From positions 1 to 26,265 of the forward strand of contig RCNN01000372.1 of assembly GCA_003667245.1 (NCBI GenBank): DNA of 26,265 nt. Reading direction: 5' to 3'. Shown here in pieces: positions 1-9,460 of this stretch. The stretch comes from Heterostelium multicystogenum. Taxonomy: Eukaryota; Evosea; Eumycetozoa; Acytosteliales; Acytosteliaceae. The notes below the pieces were generated by a model. The model was not told the DNA's origin. It saw nothing but the letters and a program-made list of their open reading frames with translations, and made no database searches. Each line of letters begins with the position of its first letter. The stretch's first letter is position 1. A program made the position numbers and the translations under genes.

Positions 1-586
1 GGACTACACCGACCTGGAATGGATCGTCGGGATTCACTTCTGGGGCGTGGTGTACGGCACCAAGGCCTTTTTGCCGTACCTCAAGGCCAGCGGCGATGGG
101 CATGTGGTCAACACTTCCAGCGTGTTCGGCCTGTTCGCCCAGCCGGGCATGAGCGGCTACAACGCCACCAAGTTCGCCGTGCGTGGTTTTACCGAGTCCT
201 TGCGCCAGGAACTCGACCTGCAGAAAAGCGGGGTCTCGGCCACCTGCGTGCACCCTGGCGGGATCCGCACCGACATCTGCCGCAGCAGCCGGATCGACGC
301 CAACATGACCGGCTTCCTGATTCACAGCGAACAGCAGGCCCGGGCCGACTTCGAAAAGCTGTTCATCACCGACGCCGACCAGGCCGCCAAAGTTATCCTG
401 CAAGGCGTACGCAAAAACAAACGCCGCGTGCTGATTGGCCGCGACGCCTATTTTCTGGACCTGCTCGCCCGCTGCCTGCCTGCCGCCTATCAAGCGCTGG
501 TGGTGTTGGCCAGCAAACGCATGGCGCCCAAGCAACGCAATGCGCCCTCGCCCGTCCTTGAAACCAACGAAGAGCACCGTCTCTGA
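1..586 (+). CDS. Short-chain dehydrogenase/reductase, 3' part (5' end outside window)
   Basis: The open frame enters from the left edge (first full codon at base 2) and ends at TGA 584-586. Visible are the SDR catalytic serine in NTSSVFG and the YxxxK pair in SGYNATKFAV, followed by the HPGG segment typical of classical SDRs. The Rossmann nucleotide-binding N-terminus (TGxxxGIG) lies before the window, so cofactor preference cannot be read. The family reduces or oxidises a carbonyl or alcohol with NAD(P)H; the substrate is not deducible. The next gene starts 15 bases downstream on the same strand, so the two are probably co-transcribed. The frame is intact over the visible part. Confidence 0.9.
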   Translation, partial: DYTDLEWIVGIHFWGVVYGTKAFLPYLKASGDGHVVNTSSVFGLFAQPGMSGYNATKFAVRGFTESLRQELDLQKSGVSATCVHPGGIRTDICRSSRIDANMTGFLIHSEQQARADFEKLFITDADQAAKVILQGVRKNKRRVLIGRDAYFLDLLARCLPAAYQALVVLASKRMAPKQRNAPSPVLETNEEHRL

Positions 587-601
587 ACTGGAGTACCGAC
601 C

Positions 602-1445
602 ATGCTGCCGATTCGCCGCGACCTCCGTTTTGCCCTGCCGGCCGAACGCATCAAGGACTGGCATGAACAAGGCCCGTTCATTACCCACTTTTTCAACGCA
701 CTGTCGTTGCTGTTTCCCCAGGGCGAACTGTTCTTCATGGACAGCGTGCGTCACTACCGCCAGCGCATCGAAGACCCGGAGCTGAAGAAAGAAATCCAGG
801 GTTTCATCGGCCAGGAAGCCATGCACAGCCGCGAGCACGTGGCCTACAACGATCTGCTGCAGGCCGCAGGGCTGCCGGCGAATACCCTCGACCGTCGGCT
901 GAAGATGATCCTCGACGCGCAAAAGAAATACCTGCCCGCCTCCTTCAACCTGGCGGTGACCATTGCCCTGGAGCACTACACCGCGATGCTCGCGGAAATC
1001 CTCCTCAGCGACCCGTCGCGGTTCGGGGATTCGGTCAAGGGTTACCAGCAGATGTGGTACTGGCATGCCCCTGGAAGAAACCGAGCACAAGGCGGTGGCG
1101 TTTGATGTGTGGAACAGCGTGATCAAGCCCGGGCCCAAGCGTTATCTGCTGCGCACCTCCACCATGCTCATCACCACGGGGCTGTTCTGGCTGACGATCC
1201 TGGACTTTCACTTGCGCCTGTTGTTTGCCGACCGGCGTTCGGGCGGGCATTTGAAGGGCTTCTGGCGGATGCTCAAGTTTCTGTACGGACCCAAGGGCGT
1301 GTTCCCGCGCATGGCGCTGCCCTGGTTGCATTACTTCAAGCCCGGGTTCCATCCCTGGGACCACGACAACCGGGCACGCCTGGCGGGCATTGACCGCCTG
1401 GTGGAGGAGATCGAGCAGGCCCATAAAGGTTATGGGCCCGCCTGA
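602..1445 (+). CDS. Predicted metal-dependent hydrolase, PF10118 type (one frameshift)
   Basis: ATG 602 opens a frame whose protein has a ferritin-like set of acid and histidine ligands: EAMHSREH, then ALEHYTA, then EETEHKAVAFDV. This spacing fits the PF10118 family of predicted metal-dependent hydrolases. The frame is broken near 1066-1070, where GCCCCTGG reads as one C too many; removing one C joins WYWHA to LEETEHK and gives 280 residues, the usual family length. Stop is TGA 1443-1445. It follows the SDR gene by 15 bases, suggesting a two-gene unit. Biochemical role is not established for the family; the metal-ligand reading is inference from residue spacing. Confidence 0.85.
1418..1438. 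terminator. Hairpin at convergent gene ends, possible bidirectional terminator
   Basis: A perfect 9-bp stem (GGCCCATAA / TTATGGGCC) with a 3-base loop overlaps the last codons of the PF10118 gene, 14 bp before the stop of the convergent RNase gene. There is no T-tract on either side, so termination is only a suggestion from the position. Confidence 0.3.
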
Positions 1446-1451
1446 GTCCGC

Positions 1452-2090
1452 TTAGCGCTGGGTCGGGATCCGAATATCGCCATCCCGGCACTGGCTCTTG
1501 ACGCTGCGCGGGCAGCCGGCAAACGCCAGGTCCTTGGTCAGGCACACCCGCACCTCGGTCAGCACGGCACCCTTGCAGATCACCGCAAGGCCATGGTTGC
1601 CCATGGCCGGGTTGCTCTCGCGAAACAGCGCTTCGATGTCCCGCGCGCCCAGGCCGCTTCGGACATTGAAGGGCTCAAGCTGCTGCGGGATCTTGACCAC
1701 GCTGAGCGCTGCATCGGTCTTGTCCAGGTAAGCCGAAGCCTCAAGGCCGCTGCAGGTGCCGTGCTTGGCCCATTCATGCCTGAGCAGTTTGGGCGACGGG
1801 AACAGTGTCCTGCCCCGGGCGAAGTCTGCATCCGACAAGCGCGACTGCGGCTCACACGAAGCCGGCCAGCCGCCCTTCGCGTACTGCGGCCACAGCCCAT
1901 GCAGGACAAAACCGTAGCCCTTGTCCGAACACTGCTGGTCGTCCGGGTGCGTCAGGCAGAAGGTCGGCGACCAGGACAGCGACAACACATAAAAGTCAAA
2001 CTCCCCGGCCTGCCCCTGGGCCCGTGGTGCTGCTGTCGCGGCCCCGGCCAACGCCAGGCAAAGCACAATCCAGGCTGCTTTCATTTTCAT
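1452..2090 (-). CDS. Secreted ribonuclease, RNase T2 / RNase I family
   Basis: A complete 212-residue frame. The N-terminus (about residues 1-20) is a signal peptide with charged start, hydrophobic core and an ATA-A cleavage-like end, so the enzyme is exported to the periplasm or beyond. Both RNase T2 active-site blocks are present: FVLHGLWPQ at 61-69 (His64) and HEWAKHGTC at 105-113 (His105, Glu106, His110). Several cysteines fit the disulphides of the family. The enzyme cleaves RNA non-specifically through a 2',3'-cyclic phosphate. The start is fixed by AAGGA seven to eight bases before ATG 2090. It is convergent with the PF10118 gene, with only 6 bp between stops. Confidence 0.95.
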   Translation of the reverse strand: MKMKAAWIVLCLALAGAATAAPRAQGQAGEFDFYVLSLSWSPTFCLTHPDDQQCSDKGYGFVLHGLWPQYAKGGWPASCEPQSRLSDADFARGRTLFPSPKLLRHEWAKHGTCSGLEASAYLDKTDAALSVVKIPQQLEPFNVRSGLGARDIEALFRESNPAMGNHGLAVICKGAVLTEVRVCLTKDLAFAGCPRSVKSQCRDGDIRIPTQR

Positions 2091-2126
2091 CCGTTCATTC
2101 CTTAAAAAGACAAAATTAAAGCACCG

Positions 2127-3106
2127 CTAGACCGCCAGGTTGGGGTTACGTTGTAGCACCCGGTCCATGACCGGTCGGTCTTCAACGCCTCGATCGCCAG
2201 TGCCGGGTGTTTGCTCTCGCCGCGAATATGCGCATTCATCCCCAGCACGTGATGCCATTGGATATGCGCATGGTTGGGCACCTCCAGCACCTCGCTGGTC
2301 TCGCCCTCAAGCCGCAACGGCGCCTCATCGAACACCGAAAACGTGATGCGGCCCTTGCTGCCGATCATCTCTACCCGGTCTTCGCGCCGGTCGGCGACAA
2401 AGTTCCAGCAGCCCATGCCCAGCGCGCCCGAGGCGAACGTCCAGCAGGCGGTGACGGCATCTTCGGCGGCATAGCGCCCCGCCTGGCGCGCGGTAAACCC
2501 GGCCACATCGACGATATCCCCGACCAGGTACTGGAACAGGTCAAAACCGTGGCTGGCCAGGTCGGCAAAATACCCGCCGCCGGCAATCACCGGGTCGGTG
2601 CGCCAGTTGGCACTGCTGGCATCGTCTTCCGAAGGCGGCTTGCACAGGGTCCAGGTCAGATGACGCAATTCGCCGATGCGCCCGTCCTGCAGCCAGTCCC
2701 GCACCTGCTGGAAGCGTGGCAGGGAACGCCGGTAATAGGAGACAAACAGGTGCAGCCCGGCCTGTTCGAAGGTGCGCTGCATCAGCGCGCTTTGCTCGGC
2801 ATTCAGGGACATGGGCTTCTCGACGCAGCAATGCTTGCCGGCAGCGGCCACCATCAGGCTGTATTCGAGGTGGCTGTCGGGCGGTGTGGCGATGTAGACC
2901 GCGTCTACTTCCGGGTCGTCGATCAGCGCCTGGGCGTCGGTGTAGAAACGGGCAATGCCGTGGCGTGTCGCATAATCGCGCACGGCCTCCTCGCGCCGCC
3001 CCATCACGGCCACCAGCGCAGAACCTGGCGCTTTGTAGAAGGCGGGTCCACTCTTGAGTTCAGTGACATCGCCACAGCCGATCATGCCCCAGCGTACGGT
3101 GTTCAT
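2127..3106 (-). CDS. Gfo/Idh/MocA-family NAD(P)-dependent oxidoreductase (one frameshift)
   Basis: The N-terminus WGMIGCGDV is a Rossmann dinucleotide-binding loop, and CCVEKPMSL carries the EKP motif of Gfo/Idh/MocA sugar or polyol oxidoreductases; a C-terminal alpha/beta domain follows. I place the start at ATG 3106 because AAGGAG lies six bases upstream. The longer open frame reaching 3514 is spurious. Near 2171-2174 one G is missing (CCGG where CCGGG is expected on the coding strand). Restoring it gives KTDRVMDRVLQRNP… and a TAG at 2127-2129, making 326 residues. Uncorrected, the frame runs to 2102. Substrate is unknown. Divergent from the NUDIX gene across 140 bp. Confidence 0.9.
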
Positions 3107-3192
3107 CTGCATCTCCTTCAGGTGAGTTTTTTTCGATGGGCAGTATCGGTGTTTTCCGGCCCCCTCTCCACCCTGCCGGATAAAGACTGAGC

Positions 3193-3222
3193 ATGACAAT
3201 TGCATTACACTTTTATGACAAT
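3193..3222. promoter_or_regulatory. Direct repeat in the divergent Gfo/Idh - NUDIX intergenic region
   Basis: The octamer ATGACAAT occurs at 3193-3200 and again at 3215-3222, two helical turns apart (22 bp), in a locally AT-rich stretch 25-54 bases before the NUDIX start. The spacing would suit a dimeric regulator or overlapping promoter elements. No consensus -35/-10 pair can be assigned with confidence. Confidence 0.25.
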
Positions 3223-3246
3223 CATCCAGCTGCGGGGGCACAGACG

Positions 3247-3608
3247 ATGAAAATAAGGGCCACGGTGATTTGCGAGCACGACGGGCACATCCTGTTCGTG
3301 CGTAAAGCCCGATCGAAATGGGCATTGCCCGGCGGCAAGGTCGAGCGCGATGAGCGGCCAGTGGGCGCGGCCGCGCGGGAGCTGGAAGAGGAAACCGGGC
3401 TGAACGTGGACGGTTTGCTGTTATTGCAGGAGCTGAAGGCCAGCGACACCCTGCACCATGTGTTCGAGGCGTCGGTGGTGAATATCGAAGATGCCCGCCC
3501 CTGAGTGAAATCAAGGAATGCCAGTGGCATCCCTACAGTCGCCTGGATGACCTAGACACCACCCAGGCCACCCAGAAAATCGTCAAATCCTTCCTGCGCC
3601 GTCTCTAA
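3247..3608 (+). CDS. NUDIX hydrolase (one frameshift near the C-terminus)
   Basis: The protein has a full NUDIX box, GX5EX7REUXEEXGU, at residues 30-52 (GGKVERDE…RELEEETGL), so it should hydrolyse a nucleoside diphosphate linked to another moiety using Mg2+. I choose ATG 3247, giving MKIRATVICEHDGHILFVRK, the usual start for this small family; the in-frame ATG 3193 adds an unrelated leader. Near 3497-3501 one C is missing; with it the frame continues as LSEIKECQWHPYSRLDDL… to TAA 3606-3608, giving 120 residues. As written it stops at 3504. The last four bases overlap the convergent binding-fold gene. Substrate unknown; it is unrelated to the NrtR regulator at 21.6 kb. Confidence 0.88.
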
Positions 3609-4318
3609 GGCGCCGCCAGTTCCGGGCTTTGCCCGCTGCACAACAACGCCTGTCTTACCAGACCATTGGCTTTCTGCCGTTCGACAAAGGATTTGACGAA
3701 CGCGGCAGCGGCTGCGTGCGCTACCGGTACCGCGACCGCCTGGCTGATGCTCATGAAGTCATCCTCCAGCAGGCGCCAGCGCTCATCCAGCCGGGTTCGC
3801 AGGTAATCCCGAACCCCGGCCGCGGCGTTCAGGCCTTGCTCGATAAACAGGTCTACGGCACCCGCCGAGGTCGGCGCGCGTACCAGTTCGGCATGCTGCA
3901 CCGTGCGGCTCAGGTACAGGTCATACGCGGCACCCTGGCCGACGGCGATGCGTTGGCCCGGAGCATCGAGTTGGGTCACGCTGCCCAGGGGTGAATCCAC
4001 CGCCACCAGGTACGTACCCTTGATGATCACGTAGGGCGCGCTGAAGGCGATTTCCTGCTCGCGCACCGGTTCGATGGCCAGGAATGCCACGCGCCAGCGG
4101 TCATCGCCCAGCGCGGCGAAGACCTTGCCCGCCGCATCAAAAGTGATCAACTCAAGGTCGACCGCCAACTCATCGGCCAGGGCCCTGGCCAGCGCCACCG
4201 ACACGCCCTGGGGCTGGCCGTCCTCGCCACGCTGGGCCAGCACCGGGTTGCCAAAGTTGATGGCAGCCCTGAGCACACCCTCGGGGGCCAGTTGTTGCAG
4301 TACCTGCGGGTCAATCAT
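3605..4318 (-). CDS. Leaderless periplasmic-binding-fold (SBP_bac_3-like) protein
   Basis: An intact 237-residue protein resembling amino-acid ABC transporter substrate-binding proteins (SBP_bac_3): EGVLRAAINFGNPVLAQ near the start, VSVALARALADEL, AFLAIEPVREQEIAFSAPYV in the middle, and the VGQGAAYDLYL hinge region. Unlike true receptors it has no signal peptide. The start is well fixed: AGGAG sits six bases before ATG 4318, inside the last codons of the aconitase gene, and the two genes overlap by eight bases. It therefore appears cytoplasmic and translationally coupled to acnA. It could be an enzyme on this fold (as cyclohexadienyl dehydratases are) or a ligand sensor. No permease or ATPase of the polar amino-acid type lies beside it. 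Confidence 0.85.
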   Translation of the reverse strand: MIDPQVLQQLAPEGVLRAAINFGNPVLAQRGEDGQPQGVSVALARALADELAVDLELITFDAAGKVFAALGDDRWRVAFLAIEPVREQEIAFSAPYVIIKGTYLVAVDSPLGSVTQLDAPGQRIAVGQGAAYDLYLSRTVQHAELVRAPTSAGAVDLFIEQGLNAAAGVRDYLRTRLDERWRLLEDDFMSISQAVAVPVAHAAAAAFVKSFVERQKANGLVRQALLCSGQSPELAAP

Positions 4319-6961
4319 TACGCGCTCCTAGAACAGTTCTTTGCACGGTCTTGCGAATGACGAAGGGCAAGACGCCGCCGTGTTCAAGGTAACCAACCTC
4401 CTGCAACGAGTCGAGGCGCAAGGTCAGGGGGGTACGCGTGGTCTCACCGGTGGCGCGGTCAATCTGCAAGGTGATCGGGTTGTCGCCGACCTGCAACGCG
4501 TCCAGGCCGAGGAAGCTCAGGGACTCACTGCCGTCGAGGTTCAAGTCCTGCACCGATGCGCCTTCATCGAACACCAGCGGCAACACGCCCATGCCGATCA
4601 GGTTACTGCGATGGATTCGCTCGATACTGCGGGCCACCACCACCTTGATCCCCAGCAGGGTCAGGACTTTAGCTGCCCAGTCGCGGCTGGAGCCGGCACC
4701 GTAGTTGATCCCGGCGAACAACACGGTGGGTGTACCGGCGTAGCTCTGCGCGGCGAGGTACAGCGGCAGGTAGTCGCTGCGGTCGGCATTCCAGGCCCAG
4801 ACACCCTGGCGCGGGGCTGGTCGCAGGACAGCAGATTGTTCAGGCGCGGGTTGGTAAACGCGCCGCGCACCATCACTTCGTGGTTGCTGCGCCGGGTCGA
4901 ATACTGGTTGAGGTCCGCCAGCGCTTCACCGCGCTCCCGCAGCCAGTGCCCGGCCAGGCTGTCGGCCGGAATCGTGCCAGCCGGGGAGATATGGTCGGTG
5001 GTGACGTTATCCCCCAGCACCACCAAAGCCCGGGCGTTGCTGATGGCCAAGGACGCGGCCGGCACCGGCGTTACCCCGGCAAGGTACTGCGGGCGGCGCA
5101 GGTAAGTGGAGGCCGGGTGCCAGGCAAACTGCACGCTGGCGTCGGCTTCCAGCGCCTGCCAATGGTGAGTGCCTTGCCACAGCAGTGCCTGGCGCTGGTG
5201 AAACAGCGCCGGGCGCACCACCGCCGCCACTTGCGCGGCCACCTCGGCTTCGCTGGGCATTAACTCATGCAGGAACACCGGCTGGCCGTGGGCATCCATC
5301 GCCAGCGGTTGGGCCGACAGGTCGGTGTCGATGCTGCCGGCAATCGCATAGGCCACGCACAACGCGGGCGAGGCAAGGTAGCCGGCAGGGACTTTCGGGT
5401 TTACCCGGCCTTCGAAATTGCGGTTGCCCGAGAGCACCACCACGCCTTTCAAGCCCTGTTCGGCGAAGGTCTCGACATGGCGTTCGAGGCTGCCGGAATT
5501 ACCGATGCAGGTCATGCAGCCAAAGCCCGCCAGGTCGAAACCCAGCGCGGCGAAATCCTCCAGCAAGCCGGCGGCTTCCAGGTAATCGGCCACCACCCGT
5601 GAGCCTGGCGACAGCGACGTCTTGACCCACGGTTTGCGCGTCAGCCCACGGGCATGGGCATTGCGGGCGAAGAGCCCGGCCTGGATCATCTGCGCCGGGT
5701 TGGCGGTGTTGGTGCAACTGGTGATGGCCGACATCACCACCGCGCCATGGGTGATCGGCACCTGGAATGACGGCTCGAAGAAATCCTGCTTTTGCGCGCT
5801 TACATGCTGATGAAACGACGCCCCGGCGTGGGCCAGGGACTGGCGCTGATGGGGCTGATGCGGGCCGGCGACACTCGGTTCAACCTGCGCCAGATCCAGC
5901 TCGATCAACTCATCGAACACCGGCTCGGGATCGTCGTCCCGGCGCCACAGAGATTGCGCCGACATGTAGGCCGAGACCTTGTTGATCAAGGCCTGCGGGC
6001 GCGCACTCAGGGTCAGGTACGCCAGCGTCTCGTCATCAAACGGGAAAAACACCACGGTGGCACCGTATTCCGGCGCCATGTTCGCCACGGTGCCCCGCGC
6101 CGCCCAACTCAGGGACGCCAGGCCCGGCCCGGTGAACTCGACAAACTTGCCGACCATGCTGCGCCGGCGCAGCAGTTCAGTCACCGTCAGTGCCAGGTCA
6201 GTGGCCGTCACGCCGTCGCGCAACGCATTGGTGACGCGAATGCCCACCACCTGCGGATAAGGAATTGGCACCGGTTCGCCGAGCATCGCCGCCTGCCCTT
6301 CCAGCCCGCCAACGCCCCAGCCCAGCACGCCGATGGCATTGATCATCGGCGTGTGGCTGTCGGTGGCGACCATGCAGTCGGGGTGCAACAGCACGTGGCC
6401 GTTGCGCGGCGCGCTTTCCCACACCACCTGGGCGATGGACTCCATGTTCATCTGGTGGATGATCCCGGTGCCCGGCGGGATCACCTTGAAGTTATCCAGG
6501 CTGGCCTGGGCCCACTTGATAAAACGGTAGCGCTCGCTGTTGCGGCGAAAATCGATGTCCAGGTTGGTATCCACCGCGCCCGCCTCGGCGTAGTGCTCGA
6601 CGATCACCGAATGGTCGATGGTCAGCACCGCCGGGATCGAGGGGTTCACCGCCCGTGGATCACCGCCCAGTTCGGCCACCACATCGCGCATGCCGGCGAA
6701 ATCCGCCAGGGCCGGCAGGCACGTGGTGTCGTGGAACATCAGCCGGTTGGGCTGGAACGGCACCTCGCAATCCGGCCCTTCGCCGATGGCCCGCGCCACT
6801 ACCTGTGGCAACGAAGCCGGGGCGCAGCGGGCAATGTTTTCCAGGAGAATGCGCACGGAATACGGCAGGCGCTGCAGTTGCGTCGGGGTCAGCAACTGGT
6901 GCAGGTCGATCCAGGCAAAGCGCTGGCCGTCGATGTCGAGGTGACTGAGATACTCACTCAT
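4311..6961 (-). CDS. acnA: Aconitate hydratase, AcnA/IRP type (one frameshift)
   Basis: Catalyses citrate-isocitrate interconversion through aconitate with a [4Fe-4S] cluster. The cluster cysteines are visible: Cys416 in TSCTNT and Cys482/Cys485 in GCMTC. DSHTPM (about 201-206) and LFAGINYGAGSSRDWA in the C-terminal swivel domain are further hallmarks. The frame breaks near 4812-4818, where one base is missing in GCGCGGGG; restoring it joins CDQPR to QGVWAWNAD and gives 883 residues, normal for AcnA. The start ATG overlaps the rocD stop by ATGA, and the gene overlaps the next one by eight bases, so it is inside a tight operon. Pseudomonads usually have other aconitases elsewhere, so this is plausibly an operon-dedicated paralogue. 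A related hydro-lyase activity cannot be excluded. Confidence 0.92.
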
Positions 6962-8151
6962 AGCTGTTTGAATACCCGCTCGATACGCTCAAGGCCCCAG
7001 TCCAGTTCTTCGCGGGTAATGGACAACGGCGGTGCGATGCGCAGTACGTTTTCGTGGGTTTCCTTGGTCAGCAGCCCTTCGGCCAGCAGCGCTTCGCAGA
7101 TGGGCCGCGCATCGCGGTCCAGTTCCACGCCGACCCACAAGCCACGCCCGCGAATCTCGCGGATGGCCGGCGAGTGCATGGCCTTCAGGCGCTCCACCAG
7201 GTAGTGGCCCAGTTGCGCGCTGTTATCGATCAAGCCCTCCTCTTCCAGCACCTTCAACGCTTCCAGGCCAATGGCCGCCGCCAACGGGTTGCCGCCGAAG
7301 GTCGAGCCGTGGCTGCCGGCGTCGAACAGGTCCATGATCGAATGATCAGCGACGAACGCCGACACCGGCATGATCCCGCCGCCCAGGGCTTTGCCGAGGA
7401 TCAATGCATCGGGGCGAATGCCTTCGTGCTGGAAGGCAAACCACTTGCCGGTACGGCCCAGGCCGGACTGGATCTCATCGAGGATCAGCAAGGTGTTGGT
7501 CTGGTCGCACAGCTGGCGCAGTTCCCGCAGGAAACCTGCGGCCGGCACGCGAATGCCGGCCTCGCCCTGGATCGGCTCGATCAGCACCGCGCAGGTGTCG
7601 GCGGTAATGGCCTGGCGGAAACTCTCGATGTCACCGAAGCGCGCCTCGGTGAAACCGTTGCAGAATGGGCCGAAGTCGGCCTTGTAGTCCGCCTCCGACG
7701 AGAAGCCGACGATGGTCGAGGTGCGGCCGTGGAAATTGTTGTCGGCCACCACGATGTTGGCCTGATTGGCCGGGATGCCCTTGATCCGGTAGCCCCAGCG
7801 TCGCGCCGCCTTGATCGCGGTTTCCACAGCTTCGGCGCCACTGTTCATCGGCAGGGCCGAGTCGAAGCCCGTGATGCGGCACAAGGTCTTGAGGAAGTTG
7901 CCCAAGGGTTCGCTGTAGAACGCCCGGGACACCACGCTGATCTTGTCGATCTGCGCCACGGCGGCGGCGCGGATGCGCGGGTGGACATGGCCGTGGCTGA
8001 CGGCGGAATAGGCCGACATCATGTCCAGGTAGCGCTTGTCATCATCGCCAATGGCCCAGACGCCCTCGCCCTTGACGATCACCACCGGCAAGGGGGAATA
8101 GTTGTGGGCGCAGAATTGGTTTTCGAGGGTGATTGCCGGGTTGGGGTGCAT
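6958..8151 (-). CDS. rocD: Ornithine--oxo-acid transaminase
   Basis: A class-III PLP aminotransferase of 397 residues from MHPNP, intact. The substrate/PLP region NSGAEAVETAIK, the DEIQSGLGRTG segment (Asp225) and the Schiff-base Lys254 in LILGKALGGG are all present, and overall it reads as ornithine delta-aminotransferase. It converts ornithine plus 2-oxoglutarate into glutamate semialdehyde (P5C) plus glutamate. I prefer ATG 8151 over the in-frame 8199 because the latter adds a leader encoded next to a REPIN. No good Shine-Dalgarno sequence is visible. The stop overlaps acnA by four bases. A neighbouring deacylase suggests its ornithine may come from an acylated precursor (inference). Confidence 0.92.
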   Translation of the reverse strand: MHPNPAITLENQFCAHNYSPLPVVIVKGEGVWAIGDDDKRYLDMMSAYSAVSHGHVHPRIRAAAVAQIDKISVVSRAFYSEPLGNFLKTLCRITGFDSALPMNSGAEAVETAIKAARRWGYRIKGIPANQANIVVADNNFHGRTSTIVGFSSEADYKADFGPFCNGFTEARFGDIESFRQAITADTCAVLIEPIQGEAGIRVPAAGFLRELRQLCDQTNTLLILDEIQSGLGRTGKWFAFQHEGIRPDALILGKALGGGIMPVSAFVADHSIMDLFDAGSHGSTFGGNPLAAAIGLEALKVLEEEGLIDNSAQLGHYLVERLKAMHSPAIREIRGRGLWVGVELDRDARPICEALLAEGLLTKETHENVLRIAPPLSITREELDWGLERIERVFKQL

Positions 8152-8198
8152 GGTGGGGATGTCTGCCGAATAAATAATGAATGAACAACAAAGACCCA

Positions 8199-8292
8199 AT
8201 GTGGGAGCGGGCTTGCTCGCGAATGCGGAGGGTCAGCCAACATCTCCGGCGACTGACCCTCCGCATTCGCGAGCAAGCCCGCTCCCACATTT
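8199..8292. repeat. REPIN-type inverted repeat 1 (39-bp perfect arms, 16-nt loop)
   Basis: Arms 8199-8237 and 8254-8292 are perfectly complementary over 39 bp and enclose a 16-base loop. The ends carry TGTGGGAGCGGGCTTGCTCG, the core of the REP sequences of P. fluorescens. It lies 24 bases past the deacylase stop and 47 bases before the rocD start, so it divides the minus-strand run and may affect termination or mRNA stability. Confidence 0.92.
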
Positions 8293-8316
8293 TGACCGTA
8301 TTCCATAGCTGGCAAA

Positions 8317-9436
8317 TCAGGCGCTGAGTAGCTTGCCGCTGCGAATCGGCGTGGCACCGGACACCCGGCCCAGCGGATCCCCCGGCTTCACAAAGCGCAC
8401 GTCACGGCGCATGTACAACACGCCGGTGTTGTGGCTGCAAACCGTGGTGGCCTGCCCACTGTGGGGATCAACGATATCGAACAACGCCTGCCCGGCCTCG
8501 ATGCGACTGCCCACCGCCGCCCGGTGTACCAGCACCCCGGCGCACGGCGCATAAAACTGTTCGCTGCCGGCCAACGGCGTCGCCGGGTTGCGCAGGGCTG
8601 GCAATGGCCGTGGCGCGCCTTCAACCGCGCCCAGGTGGGTCAGGTAATCAATGATCGCCGTGGCGTCATGTTCTGCCAGTTCATAGGACACATCCCGCTG
8701 GCCACGATGCTCGACGGTCACCGCCACGCTGCTGTCCGGAATCGGAAACCGATCGCCAAACCGCTCACGCAGGTTGACCCACAGCAGGTACAGCGCCTCA
8801 TCGAACGAGTTGGCCTGGGAATCGGTGGCCAGCAACGAGGCTTCAGAGCCGATGTAGCGCGCCAGCGGCTCCACGGTCGCCCACACTGCCTCGCCGGTGT
8901 ACACATGCATCGCCGCTTCGCGGGAGCAGTGCAGGTCCAGCACGATGTCGGCATCGTGGGCCAGCAGCATCAGGGTGCGTTGCAGCGACTGGAATTCGTC
9001 CAGCGGCGCCGCGTCCAGCAGACATTCGCCCCAGGCCTGGCGGATCAGTTGGCGGTTGGCGTCGATGTCCTGGCCCAGTAGGTGCTCGATCTTGTCGGCG
9101 ATTGCCTGGTACGGCACCGGAAAGCCCCGGTTGTAATTACGCCCGCTGCCCCAGTTCGAAACGCCCGCTGGGCGCGCCCATGATGTATTGGCTCAGCCCG
9201 GTGGGGTTGGCCACGGCCACCAGCACGATTTGCGCATTCAGCCGGTTGGCATTTTCCAGTTCTACCAATTGCCGGCGCAGGTGCGCGGCCACCAGCAGCG
9301 CCGGGGTTTCGTCGGCATGCAGCGCCGCCTGGATATAGATTTTTCGACTTGCACCCATTGCACCGTAATGCTCACTGTCCACGTGCCTGTGGGTGCCTTG
9401 TGTCGCTTGCAGCAAGGGGTGTGATTTAAGTTTCAT
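8317..9436 (-). CDS. Succinylglutamate desuccinylase/aspartoacylase-family deacylase (one frameshift)
   Basis: Zinc-dependent amide hydrolase of the AstE/AspA family. HADE near the N-terminus supplies the HxxE zinc ligands, VANPTG and the DLHC motif (third ligand His) follow, and the C-terminal third (from about YAPCAGVLVHRAAVG) is the beta-barrel domain of the family. The family removes acyl groups from N-acyl amino acids. At 9150-9153 there is one G too many (GGGGC for GGGC on the coding strand); removing it joins GRFELG to SGRNYNRGFP and gives 372 residues. Start MKLKSHPLL at 9436 is chosen by homology; ribosome binding is weak. Placed between an OprD porin and rocD, so an N-acyl-ornithine or related amide is a reasonable, unproven substrate. 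Confidence 0.88.
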
Positions 9437-9447
9437 AAACCGGAAAT

Positions 9448-9460
9448 CTCGATATTCGAG
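9448..9460. promoter_or_regulatory. Short palindrome just upstream of the deacylase gene
   Basis: CTCGA-TAT-TCGAG lies 11 bases before the deacylase start codon in an AT-rich 110-bp stretch between the gene and REPIN 2. It may be an operator or leader structure for the downstream deacylase-rocD-acnA unit. No clear promoter hexamers are assigned. Confidence 0.25.

Noticed and set aside
3193..3246. Upstream start for the NUDIX protein at 3193
   Set aside because: The added 18 residues are unlike the family, and the ATGACAAT repeat there looks regulatory.
3107..3514. N-terminal extension of the Gfo/Idh/MocA gene to 3514
   Set aside because: It is Pro/Arg rich, crosses the NUDIX gene, and the real start at 3106 has AAGGAG and the Rossmann loop directly after it.
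5792..7204. 470-residue open frame on the plus strand
   Set aside because: Antisense to acnA and rocD, with no recognisable domain and low-complexity composition.
8152..8199. Longer rocD start at 8199
   Set aside because: It touches the end of REPIN 1 and adds a cysteine-rich leader not expected in ornithine aminotransferase.
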